Numbered from the stretch's first letter, positions 50,892 through 63,144 are shown. The stretch: 64,000 nucleotides of DNA from Actinomycetota bacterium (GCA_016870975.1 VGAE01000002.1:62001-126000); one strand, 5' to 3'. Numbers and translations are program-made. The notes: generated from the letters alone by a model not told the origin.

Positions 50892-51665
50892 CTAGTCGTT
50901 ACCGCCACGCAAGATCGATAACAATCTCAGAATTTCTAGATAGAGCCAGACCACTGTCATTACAAGACCAAATCCGGCGCGCCAAGACTCTTCTTGTGGG
51001 ACTCCCATGCGTACACCTTGTTCGGCGGCATCAAAATCTAGAATCAAGAAGAAGCTAGCGATTGCTACGCCAACAAAGGCAAGCATTGGACCAAAGAGGC
51101 TTAGCGAGTAAAGGCTACCGCCGCCAAGAAGAACGCTAATCAAACTTCCAAAAGCGAGAACTAAATATCCCAGCGCAGCGCCCAAGAGAACCTTGGTGAA
51201 TTTAGGAGTAGCGCGCAATCTTCCACTCTTATACATAAATAACATTCCGACAAATGTGGCAACCGTTGCAACGATCGCTTGTTGAACAATTCCAGGATAG
51301 AAGAGTTCAAAAGTCTTGCTGAGGATTCCGAGAACTAAACCTTGGAAGACGGCGTAGGTTACATAAAGCGCAGGTCGAACTTTTTTGCTAAATGCGCCGA
51401 TGAGGCCTGTTACTAAACCGCCAATAAAACCTACAAAAAGAAGTGCAGGTGGAAGATTTAAATACCAGGCAGCAGCGCCAACTAAAACTGCGGTTCCTAG
51501 CAAGAACGCAGTGCGTGCCACGACATCATCCATCGTCATTCTTCCGGTACGTAGCGATGATGCAGCTGGAGCGTTGAAACTCTCTTCCAACTCAGGAATG
51601 GTATCCATAGCAGCGTAACCGCGCCGGCTATATGCGCGGTTTAGTACTGGATTAGAACTGTTCAT
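50892..51665 (-). CDS. Bax inhibitor-1/YccA family membrane protein
   Basis: MNSSNPVLNRAYSRRGYA and multi-TM profile ending EESWRAGFGLVMTVVWLYLEILRLLSILRGGND. Confidence 0.92.
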   Translation of the reverse strand: MNSSNPVLNRAYSRRGYAAMDTIPELEESFNAPAASSLRTGRMTMDDVVARTAFLLGTAVLVGAAAWYLNLPPALLFVGFIGGLVTGLIGAFSKKVRPALYVTYAVFQGLVLGILSKTFELFYPGIVQQAIVATVATFVGMLFMYKSGRLRATPKFTKVLLGAALGYLVLAFGSLISVLLGGGSLYSLSLFGPMLAFVGVAIASFFLILDFDAAEQGVRMGVPQEESWRAGFGLVMTVVWLYLEILRLLSILRGGND

Positions 51666-51733
51666 TGCTCTCCTCTTTTTCTTAAGTTTTTTTCTTAAGT
51701 TATACCTTAAGAATCTAGTTACTACTTTGGTCG

Positions 51734-51806
51734 TGCCCCCGGTGGGGGTCGAACCCACACTGGGACGATTTTAAGTCGTCTGCCTCTGCCATTGGGCTAC
51801 AGGGGC
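51734..51806 (-). tRNA. tRNA with TAA anticodon (Leu by anticodon) but short variable loop; no encoded CCA
   Basis: GCCCCTGTAGCCCAATGGCAGAGGCAGACGACTTAAAATCGTCCCAGTGTGGGTTCGACCCCCACCGGGGGCA; canonical acceptor, anticodon and T arms. Confidence 0.85.
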
Positions 51807-52501
51807 CTTGCGTGGGCAAATCTACCTGCCTTACGTACAACAGAATCCAATTGGGATCGCGTTAACTTTCCCGTGAAAGTGTTCTGCTGGCTAGGATGGT
51901 AACTTCCAATCACCATTCTATTATTCCCATCGCTTCCTTGAAACTTGAAATTGGCTCCATGGCCGAAGTTCGGGCGTTTTCTAGGCATTTCCTCACCAAT
52001 CGCGCTGAGAGCCAGGAGCGTTGATTTCCAAGCTATCGCGCCCAGCGCCAAGAATGCGCGAGCAGTGGGAAGCACGGCAGCAATTTCTAACTCCAACCAA
52101 GTTGCACAATTCGCAATCTCCTCAGTTGTTGGCTTGTTTTCGGGAGGTGCGCAATGAACCGCGCAAGTTATTCTCGTGTCAGAAAGTTCTTGGCCATCAT
52201 CTTTACTGACACTTGTTGGAATTCGCGCCAGCTTTGCGTTGTAGAGCGCTATAAAAAGCCAATCACCAGAACTATCCCCAGTAAAAATTCTTCCAGTTCT
52301 ATTTGCGCCATGTGCGCCCGGAGCTAAGCCAATAATAATTAGGCGAGCATCTTTTGGCCCGAAGCCGGGGACCGGCTTTCGCCAATATTTTTGATTCTTA
52401 TATGACTTGCGTTCTGTAACTGATTCTCGCCAATCGGCTAACCTTGGACATTGGTTGCATTTAATTAATTTCTGATCTATTACCTCTAATTCTCTAATCA
52501 A
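51797..52501 (-). CDS. Type-5 (UdgB-like) uracil-DNA glycosylase
   Basis: CNQCPRLADWRE, KPVPGFGPKDARLIIIGLAPGAHGANRTGRIFTGDSSGDWL; 3' end overlaps tRNA. Confidence 0.92.
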   Translation of the reverse strand: MIRELEVIDQKLIKCNQCPRLADWRESVTERKSYKNQKYWRKPVPGFGPKDARLIIIGLAPGAHGANRTGRIFTGDSSGDWLFIALYNAKLARIPTSVSKDDGQELSDTRITCAVHCAPPENKPTTEEIANCATWLELEIAAVLPTARAFLALGAIAWKSTLLALSAIGEEMPRKRPNFGHGANFKFQGSDGNNRMVIGSYHPSQQNTFTGKLTRSQLDSVVRKAGRFAHARPL

Positions 52502-53424
52502 GACTTCGCACCGCTTGCAATCGACCAGACCATTCCGTCGAGAATATCTGACTCGGATGCTACAAACTCGGTGGCGCCAGATCTCTTCAAAATTCGATCG
52601 AGAATAAGTGATCCAGCGGCAATCACATCAACTCGTCCCGGATGCATGTAACCAAGTGATGCGATTTCATCTCGTTTCATCACCAAAAAACGCTCGGTTA
52701 TTTCACTTACTTTAGATGATGAAATTCTTGAAAGATGAATGGCATATCGGTCATAACTTGCTAAATCCAAACTCGCAGCTGCAACTGTTGTGGCTGTGCC
52801 GGCAACTGCAATCACAGTTGCTGCACTAGCAATCGGTACTTGCGCAGCTGCATCTTCAATTGCGGCATCGATATCTCTAATACTTGCGGCTATAGCCTCA
52901 CTGCCCGGTGGCCCATTCTTGAAATGTCGTTCGCTCATTCGAACACATCCAATGTTTACGCTCTTCGCTGCTTCAATATCGGAAACGCCAATTACGAATT
53001 CAGTTGACCCACCGCCGATATCAACGACTAGAAAGGGCGCATCTGTTTGATGGAGCTGGTGTATTGCGCCTTTGAAGGTTAGGCGAGCCTCTTCATCACC
53101 ACTAATTACCTCGGGTCTTACTCCTAGAATTTCAAAAACACCATTGATAAATTCATCTCGATTTGATGCATCTCGAGTAGCGCTAGTTGCACAAAAACGA
53201 ATCGCTGTCACACCTCGCCGCCTAATTTCCGCGGAGAATTTGGATACGGCGCGTAGGGTTCGTTCAATTGCAGCCGGTGAAAACTTCCTCTCTCGATCAA
53301 CTCCCTCTCCGAGTCTGACAATCTCCATAGTCCGGTAAATGTCACGGAAATTTTCCCCTTCAATATCTGCGACAAGAAGGCGAATTGAATTTGTCCCACA
53401 ATCAATCGCTGCCACTCGACTCAT
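52498..53424 (-). CDS. Ppx/GppA phosphatase family protein
   Basis: AIDCGTNSIRLLVAD, FLVVDIGGGSTEFVIG, AGTATTVAA. Confidence 0.95.
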   Translation of the reverse strand: MSRVAAIDCGTNSIRLLVADIEGENFRDIYRTMEIVRLGEGVDRERKFSPAAIERTLRAVSKFSAEIRRRGVTAIRFCATSATRDASNRDEFINGVFEILGVRPEVISGDEEARLTFKGAIHQLHQTDAPFLVVDIGGGSTEFVIGVSDIEAAKSVNIGCVRMSERHFKNGPPGSEAIAASIRDIDAAIEDAAAQVPIASAATVIAVAGTATTVAAASLDLASYDRYAIHLSRISSSKVSEITERFLVMKRDEIASLGYMHPGRVDVIAAGSLILDRILKRSGATEFVASESDILDGMVWSIASGAKS

Positions 53425-53941
53425 TTGTTCTCAGATCTTCTCTCTAGACAATTTCCATTTACCCACCAGCTATCAAGTAAATTGAGCGCCTCATCACCTA
53501 AGGGATTCACGCCGCTTCCTACAGCTAATGATTGCGCAATTAATGAATGCAAGCACTTAACTCGATCTGGCATACCTCCGGCAGAAATCTCTGCGACTTC
53601 TGGTACTTCCTGTTTCAACTCTCTAGCAAGCGCACTTCTTGCTGCGATGTAATCATCATGAGCCGCGTGATACTCGCCAGCTAACTCCAAATCTGTTGTC
53701 AATCTCTGGTTCATTTCATCCATTAAAGGACTATTTTCTAGGGTAGAGATTGCAGAAGTTAAATTGGGGCAGGTTGCGTAATAGAAAGTTGGGAAAGGCG
53801 TACCGTCGCTCAGCCGAGGCGGTGTTTCAATAACCGCGGGATTTCCGCATAGACACCGATATGCAATTGCATGGACATCCCGGGCTTTTCTTCCAAGTTG
53901 AACCTCTAGAGCGATCAAATCTTCATCCGAAGGGCGTTCGC

Positions 53942-53945
<4 letters not shown>
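53421..53945 (-). CDS. DUF501 domain-containing protein
   Basis: AYRCLCGNPAVIETPPRLSDGTPFPTFYYATCP; between ppx and ftsB. Confidence 0.9.
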
Positions 53946-56300
<2,355 letters not shown>

Positions 56301-56307
56301 TAGACGA

Positions 56308-56904
56308 CTACTTGTTTGTTACTGCGTTACCCGCAGGTTCCGTGCCGATTACTGAGATTGTGGCCGTATCCCAGATGCCATAACGAGGATTAACAACAAC
56401 CCTAATTTCATCGGATTTACGTGTCACCAAAGTTTGGATCGCTTGATTGATAGTTGCATCATCCGCTCCGGATTCAGCGAGCGTCGTTCCGATTTTTCGC
56501 AAGATTAAATCTCTTCGTAAGACATCGTTTAAAGCGTCTGGGGCTATTGAGGCATTGACGAGTACCTCAGGAAGCCTGCGTTCGCCGCCAATACTTCCGT
56601 AAATTTCTAGGCGATAAGCTTCTAAATCAGAATTTGAAACTTCAATCTCTATGTCTTTGGCAATTTCATCCAAAATAATATTTGAGATTAAGAATGTGAG
56701 TTGGGAGCGCGCTAAGACATCACCACTTTCTAGACGCATCTGAGAGGTGTCGATTTTTAAACGCTCAGCGAGAATGGCATCAACGCGGCCTTGTAGAGTT
56801 TCTAACTTAATTTCAGTAGTTCCGACGGTCGCAGCAGAATCCATACGAGCGCAGCCGGTCAGTAGTAGAGCTAAGCTCGCTAAAAGAACTGCTAGTTTTT
56901 TCAC
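56308..56904 (-). CDS. Lipoprotein, SurA N-terminal-like
   Basis: Lipobox LALLLTGCA; conserved position between mfd and mazG. Confidence 0.75.
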   Translation of the reverse strand: MKKLAVLLASLALLLTGCARMDSAATVGTTEIKLETLQGRVDAILAERLKIDTSQMRLESGDVLARSQLTFLISNIILDEIAKDIEIEVSNSDLEAYRLEIYGSIGGERRLPEVLVNASIAPDALNDVLRRDLILRKIGTTLAESGADDATINQAIQTLVTRKSDEIRVVVNPRYGIWDTATISVIGTEPAGNAVTNK

Positions 56905-59900
56905 GTCTTAACCTCTCTAGATTTCAGCTGGGTTAAGACTTCGCTTACCCATTCCAAGGCCGAAGTATCTCCTATATTTGTACTCTCTTTCGACCAAGCG
57001 GCCACTACTGGGCGCGCAACCAACAGGGTCTTAGTCACAGATTTGTAGATTGATCCGGGATAAATCCGTTCGATGCGAAGTTGAAGAGATTCACTTAATG
57101 CTACTTGTGAAATTCGAAGATGGAGTCCATGAATTGCTAAATCCGAGATTTCTAGACTCTTGGCCATAATACGCAATTTTGCGATTTTAAGTAATCGACT
57201 TGCCTCTTCAGGTAGATCTCCAAATCGATCTTGCAGCTCTTCGGCAATTCCATCGATATCACCAAAATCATTAGAGTCCGCCAATCTGCGATAGATATCG
57301 AGGCGTAATCGATCAGATGGCACATACTCCGTTGAGAGATGCGCAGTAATTGGAAGTTCGACTTTGCATTCCTTATCTTCTCTCCCATCATCAATAATTC
57401 CACGCTTGTATTCATTTACCGCTTCACCCACCATGCGCATATACAAATCGAACCCGACATCGGCAATATGACCAGATTGTTCGCCTCCGAGAAGATTTCC
57501 AGCGCCTCTAATTTCGAGATCTTTAAGCGCAACCCGCATACCAGAACCTAACTCGGTATTGAGCGCAATCGTATTTAGTCGTTCCAAGGCAATTTCAGTT
57601 AATGGACGATCGCTTGGATATAGAAAATATGCGTACGCGCGCTCGCGACTTCTGCCAACGCGACCTCTTAATTGATGTAACTGGGAGAGACCAAATTTAT
57701 CCGCTCGCTCTACGATCAAAGTGTTTGCATTTGCGACATCTATTCCATTTTCAACTATGGTTGTGCAAACCAAAATATCGTACTCTCGATTCCAGAATGC
57801 AAGTACTACCTGCTCAAGAGTTCCTTCGTTCATCTGGCCATGCGCAGTTGCAATCCGAGCCTCCGGAATTAATCGTCGCAATCGAGCGGCAGTCTCATCA
57901 ATACTTTCCACGCGATTATGGATATAGAAAACCTGACCGTCCCGTAACAGCTCTCTATGAATTGCTGCCACCACTTGTTTATCGTCTTGCGGACCAACAT
58001 AGGTAAGTACTGGATGCCTCTCTTCTGGCGGCGTAGTGATTGTGGACATTTCCCGAATTCCAGTAATCGCCATCTCTAGAGTTCTCGGTATTGGGGTAGC
58101 AGACATCGCAAGAACATCTACCGTGGCACGTAACCGCTTTAAGCGCTCTTTATGCTCAACGCCAAATCGCTGTTCCTCATCGACAACGATCAATCCCAAA
58201 TCACGAAACTTGATGTCGTCAGAGAGTAATCGATGAGTTCCAATTACGACATCTAAGGTTCCATCAGAAATTCCCTTAAGCGTCTCACTTATCTCTTTAT
58301 TCGAATTAAATCTGGATAGTGAATTTACTCGGATTGGAAATCCCGAGTAGCGCTCAGTAAACGTAGCTAAATGTTGCTGTACTAGCAAAGTTGTTGGGAC
58401 CAATATGGCAACTTGTTTTCCATCTTGTACCGCCTTAAATGCAGCCCGTACCGCAATCTCAGTCTTTCCATACCCGACATCACCGCAGACAATTCGATCC
58501 ATTGGATATGGTTTTTCCATATCCCGTTTTACTTCTTCGACTGTTACTAGTTGATCGGCAGTCTCTACATATTCAAATGAATCTTCTAATTCTCTCTGCC
58601 ATGGCGTATCAGGAGCGAAGGCATACCCAGGAAGCCTGGTTCGCGCTGCATAGAGGCGGATTAGCTCTCCTGCAATTTCCTTAACCGCCTTCTTGGCGCG
58701 CGCTTTACTCTTTACCCATTCGCCACCTCCAATCTTATGAAGCGTTGGAGTTTCACCTCCGATATATGAGGTCACTAAATCCAATGAGTCCGTCGGCACA
58801 AAGATGCGATCTGCGGGTTGGCCGCGCTTGGATGGCGCATATTCGATTACAACATATTCCCGCTCAACACCAAGCACTTTTCTCTTTATCAATTCTTGAT
58901 ATCTACCAACTCCATGAATTTCATGAACAACGTAATCACCCCGCTTGAGTTCGAGCGGATCAATTGCTTTCTTCCTTCGGGTTGGCATCTTTGAGATAGC
59001 GCGCCGATCTCTAGTTCCTGTTATATCGGCTTCCGTAATTAATAGAACGCGATTTACGAGATCTTCGTAGCCAAACTCAATAGGACTTTGAATCAGAGAG
59101 ACAATCTCCGTTTTCAGTGGTGTAGCAATCTCCGAAATTATGCGAGCTGGAATACCCCCCTCAGAGAGAAGTTGCAGATACCTCTCAGTTAAACCGTGAC
59201 CATAAAATGAAAGAACGACCGATTTACTATCTTTAACAGCAATTCTTACATCCGAGATTAATTTTTCGAAATCTCCTCGATAGGAGGGCGCTTCGCGATA
59301 TTGATCTAATTTGGCATCCTCCGCATCACCAAAGAGATTTAAGCTTCGCCAGCGGATTTTTCTCTTTTTCGCATTCTCTTCAACATCTGAGAGCGTCACA
59401 TATCCAGCCCGCTGTAACTCACTTCTTAAAGGAACGTTGCCATCTAGAGCAGCGGTTGACCAGGCTGCTTCTAGAAACTCTTCACTACTCTTAATCAAAT
59501 CTAGTGAGCGATTACGAATTCGCTCATCTTCTAAGAGAATAACTTCAAACGAATCATTTAGAAAATCGATTAAGAGTTTAGTTTCAGGATGTAGCACACC
59601 AACAATCGATTCCATACCTGGTGGGTAAATACCTTCAGAAATTTTGCTACACATCTCTAGGAGTTCAGGATAAAGATGACGAAGCGCATCAGCTCGCTCT
59701 CTTACTCCGCTATCGATAAGTAATTCCCTGCCAGACAGAATCGAGATAGCGCCTACTTCATCTTGAAAGGTCCGTTGATTGGCAATTTCAAAACTTCTAA
59801 TTTCCTCAATCTCATCACCAAAGAATTCAACTCGCACTGGATAGTCGCGCCCTGTTGGGAAAATATCGATTATGCCGCCTCTTACCGCGAATTCACCTCG

Positions 59901-60368
59901 CCGCTCAACCATATCTACCCTTGAATAAGCCCGCTCTACCAGCGATCGAATTAGCCCTTCAAATTCCAAACGTTCACCTTTGCGCAATTCCAGCGATGGT
60001 TTCTCCAATACATTGGAGACTATTGGTTGCACGAAAGCGCGAATTGGAACTACCAGAATTGGAATTTCTGTAATGGAATGTAGAACTTCGATTCGTCGGG
60101 CAATCGTGTCGCCATTTGGACTTAACTTTTCATGAGGCAAGGTCTCCCATGAAGGAAACTCTCTTACACCATCAAAATAACCGGATAATTCGCGTACTAA
60201 CTCCGCGCTTCGTTTACTCGAATGGGTAACTACGACCAATTTCTTTTCTTGAGCTCGTTGCGCAATAAGCTGAGAAAAAAGAGGCGCTGGTGCAATTAAT
60301 ACATCGCTATCTTCAAGATAATCTAAAGTTTTTGTAGATGGCGCAATTAGCCCACTTATTCTGGACAT
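56901..60368 (-). CDS. mfd: Transcription-repair coupling factor
   Basis: RID (GDYVVHEIHGVGRYQEL), GDVGYGKTEIAVRAAFKAV, VDEEQRFGVEHKERLK, QLRGRVGRSRERAYAYF. Confidence 0.98.
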   Translation of the reverse strand: MSRISGLIAPSTKTLDYLEDSDVLIAPAPLFSQLIAQRAQEKKLVVVTHSSKRSAELVRELSGYFDGVREFPSWETLPHEKLSPNGDTIARRIEVLHSITEIPILVVPIRAFVQPIVSNVLEKPSLELRKGERLEFEGLIRSLVERAYSRVDMVERRGEFAVRGGIIDIFPTGRDYPVRVEFFGDEIEEIRSFEIANQRTFQDEVGAISILSGRELLIDSGVRERADALRHLYPELLEMCSKISEGIYPPGMESIVGVLHPETKLLIDFLNDSFEVILLEDERIRNRSLDLIKSSEEFLEAAWSTAALDGNVPLRSELQRAGYVTLSDVEENAKKRKIRWRSLNLFGDAEDAKLDQYREAPSYRGDFEKLISDVRIAVKDSKSVVLSFYGHGLTERYLQLLSEGGIPARIISEIATPLKTEIVSLIQSPIEFGYEDLVNRVLLITEADITGTRDRRAISKMPTRRKKAIDPLELKRGDYVVHEIHGVGRYQELIKRKVLGVEREYVVIEYAPSKRGQPADRIFVPTDSLDLVTSYIGGETPTLHKIGGGEWVKSKARAKKAVKEIAGELIRLYAARTRLPGYAFAPDTPWQRELEDSFEYVETADQLVTVEEVKRDMEKPYPMDRIVCGDVGYGKTEIAVRAAFKAVQDGKQVAILVPTTLLVQQHLATFTERYSGFPIRVNSLSRFNSNKEISETLKGISDGTLDVVIGTHRLLSDDIKFRDLGLIVVDEEQRFGVEHKERLKRLRATVDVLAMSATPIPRTLEMAITGIREMSTITTPPEERHPVLTYVGPQDDKQVVAAIHRELLRDGQVFYIHNRVESIDETAARLRRLIPEARIATAHGQMNEGTLEQVVLAFWNREYDILVCTTIVENGIDVANANTLIVERADKFGLSQLHQLRGRVGRSRERAYAYFLYPSDRPLTEIALERLNTIALNTELGSGMRVALKDLEIRGAGNLLGGEQSGHIADVGFDLYMRMVGEAVNEYKRGIIDDGREDKECKVELPITAHLSTEYVPSDRLRLDIYRRLADSNDFGDIDGIAEELQDRFGDLPEEASRLLKIAKLRIMAKSLEISDLAIHGLHLRISQVALSESLQLRIERIYPGSIYKSVTKTLLVARPVVAAWSKESTNIGDTSALEWVSEVLTQLKSREVKT

Positions 60369-60388
60369 ATCCGCCTCCAAACGCCGAT

Positions 60389-60416
60389 TGGCCCCGCTCC
60401 TAGAAGAGGGGGGCCA
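60389..60416 (-). promoter_or_regulatory. GC-rich hairpin between pth and mfd
   Basis: TGGCCCC-N14-GGGGCCA outer stem with inner CTC/GAG; no strong U-tract. Confidence 0.5.
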
Positions 60417-60436
60417 GCTTTAATTCTACGATGAGG

Positions 60437-61012
60437 TTAAGAGTTAAAGCGAGTTTGTGCGATATCCAATCCATTGGTGACTAGAGATTCAACCGCGCCA
60501 GCTCCGTTACTGATGAAATCTTCGAGTGCTCCCCGTTCTTGCGAACTAAATGGCTTTAAGACGAAATCGGCTGGATCTTGCGCGCCAACTGGTCGGCCTA
60601 TTCCCATTCGAATTCTTAAATAATCAGCACCTAAGGTCTTGGTGATGCTCTTTAAACCATTATGCCCGTTGTCGCCGCCACCAATTTTCAATCTAATCGC
60701 CTCAAATGGAATGTCGAGTTCATCATGGATAGCAATCAAATGATCTGGCTTTATCTTGAAATAATCTGCAAGAGCTTTGGTGGTACCACCGGACTCATTC
60801 ATGTAGCAACGAAGTTTTGCGGCAACAATCACTGATCCGTTTAATTTGAATTCAGCAATGTCGGCACGCGATTTATGATTGGAGAATTTCGCGCTATTTG
60901 AAGAGGCTAATTGAGATACCACCATCGCTCCAATGTTGTGGCGAGTTCGTTCGTATTCAGCGCCAGGATTTCCAAGGCCAATAACTAACCAACGTTCCTT
61001 AGAACGAAACAT
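60437..61012 (-). CDS. pth: Peptidyl-tRNA hydrolase
   Basis: VIGLGNPGAEYERTRHNIGAMV, GGGDNGHNGLKSI. Confidence 0.97.
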   Translation of the reverse strand: MFRSKERWLVIGLGNPGAEYERTRHNIGAMVVSQLASSNSAKFSNHKSRADIAEFKLNGSVIVAAKLRCYMNESGGTTKALADYFKIKPDHLIAIHDELDIPFEAIRLKIGGGDNGHNGLKSITKTLGADYLRIRMGIGRPVGAQDPADFVLKPFSSQERGALEDFISNGAGAVESLVTNGLDIAQTRFNS

Positions 61013-61034
61013 GAAGAAAGGTTAGTAGGAAGCC

Positions 61035-61703
61035 TTACTTCTTGGCTTTAGCTTCAGCTCCGCCTTCAGCAGGAGCGGCACCTTCAGCAGGAGCGGCGCC
61101 TTCACCTTCAACAGGAGCGGCGCCTTCACCTTCAACAGAAGCGGCAACAGGAACAATCTCTTCAATCGCTGCGCGTACCGATAGGTGAACAACTACCATC
61201 TTTGGATCACTCTTAAGAATGATTCCTTCAGGAAGTACAACATCAGATGCCAACTTCGAATCGCCAGCCATTAGACCAGTGAGATCCAATTCAAGGAATT
61301 GTGGGATAGCTGTAACGTCAGCTTCAACCTCAATTGTGTTGTGAACGTGCTCGAGAATACCTTCTGGATCATGCTTACCTGACGCATGAACTGGAACATT
61401 AACAACAACTCGCTCGCCGCGGCGAACAATAATTAAATCGATATGTTCCAAAGTTCCTTTAAGTGGATTACGAACAATGGACTTTGGAAGAACTAATTCT
61501 TGTTTTTCGCCAAGATCAATATTAAGCAGAACGTTTGAAGTCTTAATCGCAACGCCAACTTCACGAGCTGGAAGAGAGATATGTGTTGGCTTCTCACCGT
61601 GGCCATAGATGACCGCTGGAACTAAACCATCACGTCGGATTCTGCGGGATGCGCCTTTGCCGAATTCATTACGGAGCGCGCCTTGAATTGCTACTTCTGC
61701 CAT
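61035..61703 (-). CDS. rplY: 50S ribosomal protein L25/general stress protein Ctc
   Basis: GKGASRRIRRDGLVPAVIYGHGEKP, HIDLIIVRRGERV; repeated VEGEGAAP tail. Confidence 0.95.
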   Translation of the reverse strand: MAEVAIQGALRNEFGKGASRRIRRDGLVPAVIYGHGEKPTHISLPAREVGVAIKTSNVLLNIDLGEKQELVLPKSIVRNPLKGTLEHIDLIIVRRGERVVVNVPVHASGKHDPEGILEHVHNTIEVEADVTAIPQFLELDLTGLMAGDSKLASDVVLPEGIILKSDPKMVVVHLSVRAAIEEIVPVAASVEGEGAAPVEGEGAAPAEGAAPAEGGAEAKAKK

Positions 61704-61791
61704 TGTCTTGCCTTTCGTCGATTACGGGGGCTACCCCCTCGCCGTGAAGCGGAAGGCTACCGAGCCAGACTGCAATTCGACAAATCGACAA

Positions 61792-63144
61792 CTATCTTCG
61801 AATGCAAAGGAAGATTCGCCAGCCGATAATGGAAACTAGCGCCAGCGCCACGTAATGCCAGAATCCAAATGGGAAACGAGCGTGAACTGGAAGTACCGGA
61901 TCAACGATATTTGCTCCCCTTGGCAACTCGATAGTTGCTACGACGCCAGCATGATCAGAGGCAAAACATTTCTTATTTCCGCAATCCCAGATGGAAGAAC
62001 CATCTGGATAAATATTTCCAATCATTTTAGAACTTGAGTTGGCGTAAACATTTTTCGTAAATATATAATCTAATCGATCAGTAAATCCATATTGATTTCC
62101 ATAACTTTTCGCAACGGCCGCGCGATCTGTATCTGGGCCATCAAGAAGCGCGCCCGCTCCCCAGGAAAAAAACTTTGGATCTTTCGCATCCGGTGATGCG
62201 TTAAGAAAACCGGCATCAAGCATTGTTTGATAAGCGTTACATTCGCTAGCCCCTGAGATCGGGCAAGCCTCACTAACGACTGGCTGCAGACCCGGGTTGG
62301 GTGCATCGATAGAACGCGGGTCGCGATAATCTGCATTGAAATCACCAAGAACAATTAGCGGCATCTTTGCATTCGCCAAATCTGAGACTAATTGCCTCGC
62401 TTGAATCGCCGAATTTGGAACTTTATTCTTATCCCAAATAGATTCTAAATGAGTGGAAACAACTCGAACCAACGAATCTGAGACTTGGTAATCAACCCAG
62501 GTGTATCCGCGATAAACTTTCATGATCGTTGGAACAATTGAATAAATCTGATCGTATTCGGTATTTCCTACTTGCTTAATTGAACCGGCAACATCAGAGC
62601 GAACCAGAATGGCATCTCCGATTGTGAAACCACAGGCAGCAGTATCGCTATTGAAAATGGCGGGGAAAATATCAGGATCTTTAACTTTGGTGAGATATGG
62701 AATGGCGGCAATTGAGTAGCCGGGGTTGAAAGCAGAAATGCCATTTGCGGTTGCTAATTCAAAGCTAACGCTAGTTACTTTTGTGGCGTCAATAAATTGC
62801 TTGAGAAAATCAAAGACCACAATTTTTTCATCCCACAAGTTTTTCTTGCAGTACCACTGGGTTGCCTCTTGAATACCTATCAAGTCAGGCTTCTCAGCCG
62901 CTGCTTCACCCGCTAGTTTAGAAACTCGCTTATTGAAATCGGTGGCCTTTACCTGATCCCACAAAAATTGGGCCGCCGTCGGAAAATTAGGGATCAATTC
63001 GAGAGCCACACCGACGTCAGCGCCTAGATAGAGGTTACGTGACATCACGGTGACTTGATATGGCTCAGCTGATTTAGCAGCTGGTAACGGTAGAGAGATT
63101 AACGAAATTAAGGAAATCGCGAGTAAGCGATTAAGTTTAGGCAT
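61792..63144 (-). CDS. Secreted/membrane-anchored endonuclease/exonuclease/phosphatase family protein
   Basis: Signal peptide, VMSRNLYLGADVGVALEL, IGIQEATQWY, VLGDFNADYRDPRS, SDHAGVVATIEL, C-terminal TM plus CIRR. Confidence 0.88.
   Translation of the reverse strand: MPKLNRLLAISLISLISLPLPAAKSAEPYQVTVMSRNLYLGADVGVALELIPNFPTAAQFLWDQVKATDFNKRVSKLAGEAAAEKPDLIGIQEATQWYCKKNLWDEKIVVFDFLKQFIDATKVTSVSFELATANGISAFNPGYSIAAIPYLTKVKDPDIFPAIFNSDTAACGFTIGDAILVRSDVAGSIKQVGNTEYDQIYSIVPTIMKVYRGYTWVDYQVSDSLVRVVSTHLESIWDKNKVPNSAIQARQLVSDLANAKMPLIVLGDFNADYRDPRSIDAPNPGLQPVVSEACPISGASECNAYQTMLDAGFLNASPDAKDPKFFSWGAGALLDGPDTDRAAVAKSYGNQYGFTDRLDYIFTKNVYANSSSKMIGNIYPDGSSIWDCGNKKCFASDHAGVVATIELPRGANIVDPVLPVHARFPFGFWHYVALALVSIIGWRIFLCIRR

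Noticed and set aside
61704-61791. GGGGG-TA-GCCCCC-type hairpin in the rplY leader as a ribosomal-protein autoregulatory element
   Set aside because: Short stem with no further supporting structure visible; insufficient evidence.
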